The notes under the pieces are model-generated. The model searched no databases. It had not been told where the DNA came from and saw only the letters and a list, made by a program, of their open reading frames with translations. Of a stretch of DNA of 64,000 bases, positions 9,251-16,647 are shown piece by piece; position 1 is the first letter of the stretch; each line of letters starts with the position of its first letter. The DNA comes from Cryomorpha sp963748925 (GTDB lineage Bacteria > Bacteroidota > Bacteroidia > Flavobacteriales_D > Cryomorphaceae), in NCBI GenBank assembly GCA_963748925.1, contig CAVVKG010000008.1, forward strand, positions 124,001 to 188,000, given 5' to 3'. The position numbers and the translations under genes were made by a program.

Positions 9251-9315
9251 GAAGCAGTTGATAAACGTATATTAGAATTGGCAGTTTATAATTGACTACC
9301 GGAAGATCAATAAAT

Positions 9316-10275
9316 TTATTTCATAACATCATCCGGCTCAATATCAGACACTTGAAGGTCTGAGGCTTTCGCTATACCAGCATTTATTTCAAATCCAATA
9401 AGGAGAACTATTGAATTAAAATAAAGCCACAACATCACTACGAGTACTGTTCCTACTGAACCATAAAGCTTGTTGTAGGTGGCAAAGCTGTTGACGTACC
9501 ACCCGAATAAGGACGAAACAATAATAAAACCGAGTGTAGCAAAGGCTGCTCCGGCATTTAAGGCGCGCCATTTGCCGGTGTGCCCTGCTCGGTAGAGAAG
9601 CGAAATAGCAATTTCAAAGATTACAATTACAACAATCCATTTGGCAAATTCTATCATGAACACGAAGAGGTCGTTTCCGATAATATTGAGCTCCTGGAGA
9701 TAGGATAAAACGGGACCGCTGAAGGTGATGAGAGCTACACCGATAACCATAGCGAAGCTAAAGACCAGCATTAAACCAAAGGATCGCGCATATTGAATAA
9801 ACATGCTGTGAGGTTTTTCAATATTATAGCTATAGCTAAAACCATCCAATATGGCCTGGATGGCATTTGAAGCATAAAAAAGGGCCAATAAAAACGAGAT
9901 GCTGATAAGCGTCTGTTGTTTCTTAGTGATAAGATCGTTTAGTGTTTGTTCAACTAGGCTGAAGGCATTTGCAGGCATGGTTTTATTGATATACATCAGC
10001 AAGTTTTCCTGAAAATCATCAATTGGTATAAAGGGTATAATAGATAGCAGAACAATGAGCACAGGAGGGAGCGAGAGCAGAATACGAAACGAGACGGCAG
10101 CAGCCCTGTTTGTAATCCGTCCTTTTTGAATACCCGCCCACGAAAATTTAAATACTTGATAGAGAGTAAGACCGCTAAAACCCGGCAACACTAGTTTTTT
10201 GGTTAATGCCGTAGCCCTTGCAACCGGTTGTGATCGAAGAAACTTAATTTTCCAGCGTGTAATTATACTCGTCAT
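9316..10275 (-). CDS. YihY/UPF0761 family inner-membrane protein
   Basis: A 319-residue inner-membrane protein of the YihY (formerly RNase BN/BrkB-like) family. After a basic N-terminal 45 residues the conserved entry segment NRAAAVSFRILLSLPPVLIV leads into about six membrane helices, including SISFLLALFYASNAIQAIL, GLMLVFSFAMVIGVALITF and a C-terminal pair with YGSVGTVLVVMLWLYFNSIV, the most conserved stretch of the family. The function is not established; the old ribonuclease BN name is wrong for this family. It lies about 100 bases downstream of nadC on the same strand, an arrangement I have seen in other flavobacteria, so they may form one unit. Confidence 0.85.
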   Translation of the reverse strand: MTSIITRWKIKFLRSQPVARATALTKKLVLPGFSGLTLYQVFKFSWAGIQKGRITNRAAAVSFRILLSLPPVLIVLLSIIPFIPIDDFQENLLMYINKTMPANAFSLVEQTLNDLITKKQQTLISISFLLALFYASNAIQAILDGFSYSYNIEKPHSMFIQYARSFGLMLVFSFAMVIGVALITFSGPVLSYLQELNIIGNDLFVFMIEFAKWIVVIVIFEIAISLLYRAGHTGKWRALNAGAAFATLGFIIVSSLFGWYVNSFATYNKLYGSVGTVLVVMLWLYFNSIVLLIGFEINAGIAKASDLQVSDIEPDDVMK

Positions 10276-10376
10276 AGATATTTACCAATCGCTTGCTAAA
10301 GTAAAAATTTGAAATTGCCATAGAACTTCTTTTTACTTATTGTATCAAGGGTCGAACCTTAATAACCCACGTAAAC

Positions 10377-11231
10377 TCAATATGCTTTTAAGCTGATGTC
10401 AAGGCCTTTGGCACTGTGCGTAAGAGCACCCATACTTATAAAATCCACACCGCACTCGGCATAGTTACGTGCTGTTTCTATGGTGATGTTGCCGCTGGCT
10501 TCTTTTTCGTAGTTATCACCTATCTTTTCTACCGCTATTCGCAAATCGCTGTAAGAGAAGTTATCAAGCATTATTCTATCAACTTTTCCAACGGCCAGAA
10601 TACGGTCTACTTCTTTCAGGTCTCTGGCTTCAACTTCAAGCTTTACATCCAGATTATTCGATTTTCGATAATCATCGCAAAGATTAATGGCGTTTTCGAC
10701 TGATCCCGCATAATCAATATGATTGTCTTTGATCATCATCATATCGTACAAACCCGCACGGTGATTTTCGCCTCCACCTGTTTTTACGGCCATTTTTTCC
10801 AAAAACCGTATGCCGGGAGTGGTCTTTCGGGTATCCAGTACCTTGGTTTTTAATCCTTCGAGTTTTGTTGCTACCTTGTTTGTCAATGAGGCAATGCCAC
10901 TCATGCGCTGCGTGCAGTTTAGGGCAAGTCGTTCTCCTTTCAAAATGCTGCGTACGGGTCCGCTCACAGTAAGTACAATATCGCCAACTTTCACAGGTGT
11001 GCCATCAGTAACTAATATTTTTACCTGAAGATTGGGATCGATATGGTGAAATATGCTTTCGGCAATGCCTGTACCTGCCAGTATACCGTCTTCTTTTATA
11101 ATCATTCGCGCGCGACCGATAGCATCATCTGGAATACATGCCTCTGAGGTGTAGTCTCCATCGCCTACATCTTCGCGTATTGCGTTGCGGATAAATTCAT
11201 CTATGGTCATCTCTGTAATTGATTGTTCCAT
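10377..11231 (-). CDS. nadC: Nicotinate-nucleotide pyrophosphorylase (carboxylating)
   Basis: Quinolinate phosphoribosyltransferase, 284 residues, the usual size. It joins quinolinate to PRPP and releases CO2 to give nicotinate mononucleotide in de novo NAD synthesis. Recognised from the N-terminal EDVGDGDYTS, LNCTQRMSGIAS, the substrate-binding stretch DTRKTTPGIRFLEK, then KTGGGENHR, the KLEVEARDL and IMLDNF barrel strands, and the C-terminal GVDFISMGALTHSAKGLDIS. All signature residues appear intact. The ATG at 11231 gives the complete N-terminus. A terminator at 11291-11321 isolates it from dnaJ upstream, so it must have its own promoter in about 60 bases; I see no clear -7 box there. Confidence 0.95.
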   Translation of the reverse strand: MEQSITEMTIDEFIRNAIREDVGDGDYTSEACIPDDAIGRARMIIKEDGILAGTGIAESIFHHIDPNLQVKILVTDGTPVKVGDIVLTVSGPVRSILKGERLALNCTQRMSGIASLTNKVATKLEGLKTKVLDTRKTTPGIRFLEKMAVKTGGGENHRAGLYDMMMIKDNHIDYAGSVENAINLCDDYRKSNNLDVKLEVEARDLKEVDRILAVGKVDRIMLDNFSYSDLRIAVEKIGDNYEKEASGNITIETARNYAECGVDFISMGALTHSAKGLDISLKAY

Positions 11232-11290
11232 TACAAAAGTCGGTATTATTTGTTTAATTCTTATGGAAATGAGATTATATCCCCATTAAA

Positions 11291-11321
11291 AAACCCCGCA
11301 GAATCTAATCCGTCGGGGTTT
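11291..11321 (-). terminator. Intrinsic terminator of the grpE-dnaJ unit
   Basis: An 8-bp stem (AAACCCCG paired with CGGGGTTT) with a 15-base loop. On the minus strand it is followed by a run of six T, 20 bases after the dnaJ stop codon. Confidence 0.85.
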
Positions 11322-11343
11322 AACTTTTTAATCTATTTATGAA

Positions 11344-12471
11344 TTACTCAAAAAGATCTTTCACTTTTTGAAAGAAGTTCTTCTCATCGTGATCTACCTG
11401 AGGTTTAAAGTTCTCGCTGTCGCGGAGTTTTTCAAGTACTTTCTTTTCGTCTTTAGAAAGTTCTTTCGGCGTCCATATATTAATATTTACCAGCATATCT
11501 CCTTTTCCGTGTCGCTGCACGTTCGGTAATCCTTTTCCGCGCAGACGAACCATTTTACCGCTTTGTGTTCCCGGTTGAATCGTGATTTTCGCTTTTCCTT
11601 CTACAAGGTCTACTTCAGCACTTCCGCCCAGGGCGGCATCAACGAACGTTACATACAAATCGGTATGTAAGTTCTGGCCATTTCGCTTAATGGTTGGGTG
11701 TTCAACTTCTTCAATCACCACGTGCAGGTCGCCTGGCACACCACCCATCGGAGCTGCGTTTCCGCGACCGCTAATGTTTAGCTGCATTCCTTCTTCTACC
11801 CCTGCAGGAATATCAATGCTCATCACTTCTTCCTTGCGCACCAATCCATTTTCATCACTGCCGGCCGGCTTTTTATCAAGCATTTGTCCTGAACCGTGAC
11901 AAGTAGGACAGGTCGATGCCGTTTGCATTTGTCCCAAAATCGTATTCGCAATACGCGTTACCTGGCCACTTCCGTGACACGTTGAGCAAGTTTTAAACGT
12001 GGCACCCTCGGCCTGAACGAGCTTATTTACTTTAATCTTTTTCGCAGTTCCGTTTAGTACTTCTGCTAGGTCTAGCTTCACCTTAATACGCAAGTTAGAT
12101 CCTTTCCTGCTGCGACGCTGGCCACCACCAAAACCGCCACTAAATCCGCCACCGCCACCAAAGGCGCTGCCAAAGATATCGCCAAACTGAGAGAATATGT
12201 CGTCCATATTCATACCTCCGCCAAAACCGCCGCCGCCGGCACCACCACGCAAACCGTCGTGACCGAATCTGTCATATCGCTGACGCTTTTCAGGGCTGCT
12301 CAACACTTCATAAGCTTCGGCAGCTTCCTTAAATTTATGTTCGGCATTTTCGTCATCCGGGTTTTTGTCCGGGTGGTATTTCAATGCCATTTTGCGGTAC
12401 GATTTCTTTAATTCGGCCTGCTCTACATTGCGCGATACTCCAAGTACTTCGTAATAATCTCTTTTAGCCAT
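11344..12471 (-). CDS. dnaJ: Chaperone DnaJ with reduced zinc-finger domain
   Basis: Hsp40 co-chaperone, 375 residues, stimulating DnaK ATPase. Residues 1-70 are a J-domain with His-Pro-Asp at 33-35, followed by a Gly/Phe-rich linker (about 70-118). The cysteine-rich domain is unusual: only two of the four CxxCxGxG motifs remain (Cys162/Cys165 and Cys188/Cys191). The first is replaced by KLVQAEGATFK and the fourth by KKPAGSDENGL. The retained pair corresponds to motifs 2 and 3, zinc centre II, so one zinc site should persist. The C-terminal substrate-binding beta domains are complete. I believe this reduced finger is seen in other flavobacteria, so it is probably a lineage trait rather than decay. 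It lies 83 bases downstream of grpE. Confidence 0.95.
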   Translation of the reverse strand: MAKRDYYEVLGVSRNVEQAELKKSYRKMALKYHPDKNPDDENAEHKFKEAAEAYEVLSSPEKRQRYDRFGHDGLRGGAGGGGFGGGMNMDDIFSQFGDIFGSAFGGGGGFSGGFGGGQRRSRKGSNLRIKVKLDLAEVLNGTAKKIKVNKLVQAEGATFKTCSTCHGSGQVTRIANTILGQMQTASTCPTCHGSGQMLDKKPAGSDENGLVRKEEVMSIDIPAGVEEGMQLNISGRGNAAPMGGVPGDLHVVIEEVEHPTIKRNGQNLHTDLYVTFVDAALGGSAEVDLVEGKAKITIQPGTQSGKMVRLRGKGLPNVQRHGKGDMLVNINIWTPKELSKDEKKVLEKLRDSENFKPQVDHDEKNFFQKVKDLFE

Positions 12472-12554
12472 GTGCTATTTGGTTACTCTTCTTTTTTAAT
12501 CTATTTCTTTTGTGAATGATCACACTCTTACCGAAATCCCGACGGTTCATTGGT

Positions 12555-13154
12555 TTACTGCCCAACGATTACTTTGGCGTAGCGCAGAATCCTGTCGTTA
12601 AAGAAATAGCCTTTTTCAGCTACGTCTACTACTTTTCCTTTCAACTCTTCAGTAGGAGCTGGAATATTGGTTATGGCCTCGTGATATTCAGTATCAAAAG
12701 GTTTTTCGAGACTGTCCATAGGTTTTAGGCCTTGGGTTTCAAGGATCCTCAGTAATTTATGGTGAATCAGTGAAAAGGCTTCTTTGAGTGTGTCAGAATC
12801 GTCGATGTTTTCATTTGATGACATCGCGCGTTCAAAATCATCTACTACCGGTAATAGCTCTCTGGCTATATCAGCGCCACCATTGCGCAAGGCATCCGAC
12901 TTTTCTTTAGTCATACGGCGACGATAATTTTCAAACTCGCTATACAAACGAAGGTATTTATCGTTTAAAGTGTCATACTTTTTCTGCAATTCCGTCAGTG
13001 CGTCAGTCATATCTGGACCTTCTGAAGCATTATTTTCTTCAGTGCCGGTGTTTTCCTCCTCAGGTGTATTCTTATTTTCATTAGATGTTGCTTCCTCTGC
13101 TTTGCCCGCAGTAGCTTTTGCATCCATTTCTTCTGTTTGATCTTTAGAACTCAT
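12555..13154 (-). CDS. grpE: Nucleotide exchange factor GrpE
   Basis: Hsp70 co-chaperone that releases ADP from DnaK. From ATG 13154 (MSSKDQTEEM) it is 199 residues. An acidic, low-complexity N-terminus (EEATSNENKNTPEEENTGTE) leads into the long coiled coil (LTELQKKYDTLNDKYLRLYS), then the signature EFENYRRRMTKEK and the C-terminal beta wing ending GYFFNDRILRYAKVIVG. An upstream ATG at 13184 and a TTG at 13226 are in frame and would add 10 or 24 residues that do not resemble GrpE; I therefore chose 13154. It forms a heat-shock unit with dnaJ; no CIRCE-like inverted repeat is visible upstream. Confidence 0.93.
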   Translation of the reverse strand: MSSKDQTEEMDAKATAGKAEEATSNENKNTPEEENTGTEENNASEGPDMTDALTELQKKYDTLNDKYLRLYSEFENYRRRMTKEKSDALRNGGADIARELLPVVDDFERAMSSNENIDDSDTLKEAFSLIHHKLLRILETQGLKPMDSLEKPFDTEYHEAITNIPAPTEELKGKVVDVAEKGYFFNDRILRYAKVIVGQ

Positions 13155-13457
13155 AATTTCAGTTATCAAGCTGTTATTTTCCATCCCTGTTTGGCAAATA
13201 GTAAGCCAAGAGTGGGAAAGTGACAAATAGGCAGTGGTTATTGGGATCCTTAATCAGGAATACGGGAAGAATTAAATTTTGAGGTCATCATAAAGATAGA
13301 TGAGGAAATCTCATTCTAAAGTTCATTATTATTCATAATTCTTCCGATTCTAGAAGGCCTTGGAAGTGTTAGAATAAATAGAAGAAATAGAATCACAAGA
13401 TTCAAATTGTGAAGTGATTTATACGAACCTAATTGTATTAAAACAAAGCCAAAAAAA
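13155..13457. other. Intergenic region upstream of grpE
   Basis: About 300 AT-rich bases between the TlpA-gene terminator and grpE. Two alternative in-frame grpE starts (13184, 13226) lie at its left end. I see no gene, no CIRCE element and no exact TAnnTTTG box. Confidence 0.4.
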
Positions 13458-13483
13458 AATCACCTGGCGGTTGTCAGGTGATT
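13458..13483 (-). terminator. Intrinsic terminator of the DUF4290-murA-TlpA unit
   Basis: A 9-bp stem (AATCACCTG paired with CAGGTGATT) with an 8-base loop. On the minus strand a run of nine T follows. It lies 25-50 bases after the stop of the TlpA-like gene. Confidence 0.88.
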
Positions 13484-13507
13484 CAAAAAGTTCATTAGAT
13501 AAAAGAA

Positions 13508-14077
13508 TTAAAATCCTTTCACCAATTCATCAATTGTCTTGTGCAAATTCACACCCCGTAGGTTCTTAGCCAGGATTCTACCATCCTCGTCAAGCAGGAA
13601 ACTTTGTGGAATGCTGTTTACGCCATATGTCTTGGCAGCACTCGATTGCCATCCGCCAAGATCGCTTACATGATATTCCCATTTCAGGTTATCCTGTGCT
13701 ATGGCGTTTACCCATTTGTCTTTTGCTTTGTCAAGGCTTACGCTGTAAATTTCAAATCCCTTGGCATCTTTAAATTTCGCTTTGCTGTATTTGTCGTAAG
13801 CATTTACCACATTTGGATTTTCCCGGCGACAAGGTCCGCACCACGAAGCCCAAAAATCAACCAAAACAATATTTCCGCGAAGGGAAGAAAGTTTGATCAT
13901 TTCTCCATCCGGATTTTCATATTCCAAATCAGGAGCTATATCGCCTATGTTTAGTCCGGTTTTTGCAACTTGAAATTCACTTTTTGCATCGGGATTAACC
14001 GATTCTGTTTCGGGAAGGTTAAAAGCTGCCAGCAACGCAATGGCTGCAACGGGTATAAGTACTTTGAGCAATTTCAT
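13508..14077 (-). CDS. TlpA-family thiol-disulfide oxidoreductase
   Basis: A periplasmic, probably membrane-anchored thioredoxin-fold protein of 189 residues from ATG 14077; a TTG nine bases earlier also opens the frame but is less likely. Residues 1-20 form a hydrophobic signal or anchor (LLKVLIPVAAIALLAAFNLP). The fold begins near IGDIAPDLEYENPDGEMIKL and carries the redox pair Cys80-Gly-Pro-Cys83 in DFWASWCGPCRRE, followed by the cis-Pro loop GVNSIPQSFLLDEDGRI. It probably reduces or exchanges disulfides in envelope proteins, as TlpA/ResA relatives do. It follows murA by 42 bases and ends at a good terminator, so it is likely the last gene of a DUF4290-murA-tlpA operon. Confidence 0.85.
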   Translation of the reverse strand: MKLLKVLIPVAAIALLAAFNLPETESVNPDAKSEFQVAKTGLNIGDIAPDLEYENPDGEMIKLSSLRGNIVLVDFWASWCGPCRRENPNVVNAYDKYSKAKFKDAKGFEIYSVSLDKAKDKWVNAIAQDNLKWEYHVSDLGGWQSSAAKTYGVNSIPQSFLLDEDGRILAKNLRGVNLHKTIDELVKGF

Positions 14078-14119
14078 AATTTTCAATTTAGTGGTTACGT
14101 AAGCAATTTCTATTCCAAT

Positions 14120-15427
14120 TTACGAAATCCGTTTGATATTTGCTCCAATCGCCTGTAAGCGCGTGTCTATATTCTGGTATCCACGGTCTATTTGTTCAAT
14201 GTTGTGAATGGTGCTTTTTCCTTCTGCACTAAGCGCAGCAATTAAAAGGGATACTCCAGCGCGAATATCCGGCGAAGTCATGGAAATACCGCGTAAGTTC
14301 ACCTTGTTGTCAAGTCCTATAACTGTGGCCCTGTGCGGATCGCAAAGAATAATCTGAGCACCCATGTCAATGAGTTTATCCACAAAAAACAAACGGCTTT
14401 CAAACATTTTTTGGTGAATTAATACCGATCCTTTGGCTTGTGAAGCCACAACGAGCACAATGCTGAGCAGGTCAGGAGTAAATCCGGGCCATGGATTGTC
14501 AGAAATGGTCATAATAGAACCATCGATGTACGAGTCGATTTCGTAACTGTCTTGAGAAGGAATGTAAAGGTCATCGCCTTTAAGCTCAATCTTAATTCCC
14601 AGCCTCCTGAAAGTATCCGGAATAATTCCCAGCATGGGGTAATTAACATCCTTAATTGTAATTTCAGAGCCTGTCATGGCCGCAAGGCCAATAAAACTTC
14701 CAATCTCAATCATGTCGGGAAGTACACGGTGCTTGCAGCCCCCAAGATATTCTACTCCCTCAATGGTGAGGCGGTTTGAGCCAGCTCCGCTTATTTTTGC
14801 ACCCATGCTGTTCAGCATTTTGCAAAGTTGCTGGATATAAGGCTCACATGCGGCATTGTAAAGTGTGGTAGTACCTTTGGCCATGCTGGCTGCCATCAAA
14901 ATATTGGCAGTACCGGTCACCGAAGGCTCATCGAGGTGGAGGTAAGTCCCTTTCAGGTGATTTGCCTCTACTTCGTAAAAATTTTCTTTTGATCTGTAAT
15001 TAAAGTTGGCTCCCAGTTTTTGGAAACCAATAAAGTGGGTGTCGAGCCTTCTGCGCCCAATTTTATCACCACCCGGCTTTGGAATATATCCTTTTCCAAA
15101 ACGGGCGAGTAAAGGCCCTACGAGCATAATAGATCCGCGAAGGCCGCTGCCTTTTTTCTTGAAGATATCGCTGTGTAGGTATTCTATATCTACATTTTCA
15201 GCTGTGAAAGCGTAATGCTCAGGGCCTAGTTTTTCAACCTTAACACCCAGATCTCCAAGCAAGTCTATTAGCTTGTTTACATCTATAATGTTTGGAACGT
15301 TTTCTATTTCAACGCGCTCCGGCGTAAGCAAAACGGCACATAAAATTTGAAGAACCTCATTTTTTGCTCCTTGCGGAATGAGCTCCCCTTTTAGCTTATT
15401 ACCACCTATTATTTCAAATGCACCCAT
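14120..15427 (-). CDS. murA: UDP-N-acetylglucosamine 1-carboxyvinyltransferase, Asp variant at the fosfomycin site
   Basis: MurA, 435 residues, transfers enolpyruvate from PEP to UDP-GlcNAc in the first committed step of peptidoglycan synthesis in the cytosol. Signature features: the N-terminal GGNKLKGEL and GAKNEVLQI with the active-site Lys22-Asn23, GLRGSIMLVGPLLARFG, and the C-terminal SPDIRAGVSLLIAAL. The catalytic loop, normally GGCAIGxRPxDxH, reads GGDKIGRRRLDTH: Asp121 replaces the cysteine that fosfomycin alkylates. Such Asp variants are active but fosfomycin-insensitive in mycobacteria and chlamydiae, so intrinsic insensitivity is predicted. It lies 3 bases after DUF4290 and is clearly in the same operon. 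Confidence 0.95.
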   Translation of the reverse strand: MGAFEIIGGNKLKGELIPQGAKNEVLQILCAVLLTPERVEIENVPNIIDVNKLIDLLGDLGVKVEKLGPEHYAFTAENVDIEYLHSDIFKKKGSGLRGSIMLVGPLLARFGKGYIPKPGGDKIGRRRLDTHFIGFQKLGANFNYRSKENFYEVEANHLKGTYLHLDEPSVTGTANILMAASMAKGTTTLYNAACEPYIQQLCKMLNSMGAKISGAGSNRLTIEGVEYLGGCKHRVLPDMIEIGSFIGLAAMTGSEITIKDVNYPMLGIIPDTFRRLGIKIELKGDDLYIPSQDSYEIDSYIDGSIMTISDNPWPGFTPDLLSIVLVVASQAKGSVLIHQKMFESRLFFVDKLIDMGAQIILCDPHRATVIGLDNKVNLRGISMTSPDIRAGVSLLIAALSAEGKSTIHNIEQIDRGYQNIDTRLQAIGANIKRIS

Positions 15428-15430
15428 TTA

Positions 15431-16105
15431 TTAATTGCGTTTTTTTCTAGGGCCTTTTCGTCCCTGGTTGTTGTTCCGTTTGCGTCCTTTATTTTGTGAT
15501 CTGCCTTTATGCTGTGGTTTGTTAGTGTTGTTAACACCCATTTGCTGAAGTACTTCCTTGGTAGGAGCCAGCTCCTCTTCCGGATTTTCAACCACCAGCT
15601 TACCATCAGACAGCTTAAGCAAGTCGCTCGCTATAACTTCATCTCGAACGCTGTTCTGATTCCACACTACATAGGTGCGTTTCATCAGGTTGGCTACACT
15701 TACGGCGAGTTCTTTTCTCTTTTCTTCATCCGTTTCTTCCAGTACTTTGTCAATAATCTGCTCAATGGTTTTACCATAATGACCAAATTTGATTTTCCCG
15801 GCAGGGTAAGCCACACGCTGAGGTTTTTCCTGAAAAGTCTCTCTGGCAGGCTTTGGATATGGAGAGTCCACCTCAAGCTTGAAATCAGACATGATGTGCA
15901 GGTGATCCCAAAGTTTGTGCTTGAAATCTTCAATGTCGCGCAAGTGAGGAAATAAGTTCCCCATGATAGAGATGATTGACATCGCACACTTGTTGCGCTC
16001 TTCGCGGTCTTCAAGACTCACGCAATGGTTTACCATGTTGTGAATACTTCGACCGTACTCGGGCAAGGCTAAATCTGGCCTTGAACTATTATAAGATATT
16101 TTCAT
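15431..16105 (-). CDS. DUF4290 family protein
   Basis: A 224-residue cytosolic protein of the Bacteroidota family DUF4290, whose function is unknown. The N-terminal SRPDLALPEYGRSIHNMV and the segment IISIMGNLFPHLRDIEDFKH are typical of the family. Most of the chain is predicted helical and charged. The last 25 or so residues are a Lys/Arg/Asn/Gly-rich tail (KGRKRNNNQGRKGPRKKRN), which suggests binding to RNA, DNA or membranes. It lies 3 bases ahead of murA, an arrangement I recognise from other flavobacteria, so a tie to cell-wall synthesis or growth is plausible but unproven. Confidence 0.8.
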   Translation of the reverse strand: MKISYNSSRPDLALPEYGRSIHNMVNHCVSLEDREERNKCAMSIISIMGNLFPHLRDIEDFKHKLWDHLHIMSDFKLEVDSPYPKPARETFQEKPQRVAYPAGKIKFGHYGKTIEQIIDKVLEETDEEKRKELAVSVANLMKRTYVVWNQNSVRDEVIASDLLKLSDGKLVVENPEEELAPTKEVLQQMGVNNTNKPQHKGRSQNKGRKRNNNQGRKGPRKKRN

Positions 16106-16264
16106 AAAATTTTGTGGTGATTCATGCTTCTACTTCTACAAAGCCACATATTCTTTTGTAAATAGATGTGAAAAGTAAGATTCTATTCATCTTTCCTGAA
16201 ATATTTTTACCGGAATTATCACAAGTTCATTGTGACTAACGTAAAAAACGGTCAGAATATGCAA

Positions 16265-16272
16265 CAAAAGTA
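16265..16272 (-). promoter_or_regulatory. Bacteroidota -7 promoter box, candidate for the DUF4290-murA operon
   Basis: The minus strand reads TACTTTTG, matching TAnnTTTG. It lies 160 bases before ATG 16105. No -33 TTG at standard spacing is visible. Confidence 0.3.
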
Positions 16273-16565
16273 GGGAATTCAGTTTACACTTCGTAATATC
16301 CTGAGTTCAACTGTTACTCTGGGGGTTCAGATTTTCATGAATGTTGATTTATGATTTTCGTTTTCAAATCTTTAGTGGGCTAAAGTGAGGAAAGGAAATG
16401 TGATAAATTAGCTTTTATGAGAAAGCCTTTAGATATTCCACCTCTTAATATTTATCAGGTGCAATATACAGAGGTTTCAATTTTATGATTGCCGATAATG
16501 TTAATTATCATAAACACAACTGATAAACTCTTGTTGTACTTACTATACTTTTAGCTTTGCGATGC

Positions 16566-16573
16566 TACCTTTG
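16566..16573 (+). promoter_or_regulatory. Bacteroidota -7 promoter box for the T9SS type B gene
   Basis: TACCTTTG matches TAnnTTTG and lies 75 bases before the TTG start at 16648, giving a leader of about 70 bases. No -33 TTG at standard spacing. Confidence 0.4.
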
Positions 16574-16647
16574 CAAATAATATATTGAATACAACAATTT
16601 TGACTCCGAGCCGTCAAATATCATACGGAAAAAACCGTTAAAGTACC

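Larger units (their letters stand above)
16106..16647. other. Intergenic region between divergent operons
   Basis: A 540-base AT-rich gap, the longest in the window without an assigned function. It contains promoter boxes for both neighbours (listed separately). I see no open frame of useful length, no tRNA-like fold and no repeats. Long leaders of about 155 bases (left) and 70 bases (right) follow if the boxes are real. Confidence 0.5.

Noticed and set aside
12470..13230. CIRCE heat-shock operator ahead of grpE-dnaJ
   Set aside because: No inverted repeat of the TTAGCACTC-N9-GAGTGCTAA type was found.
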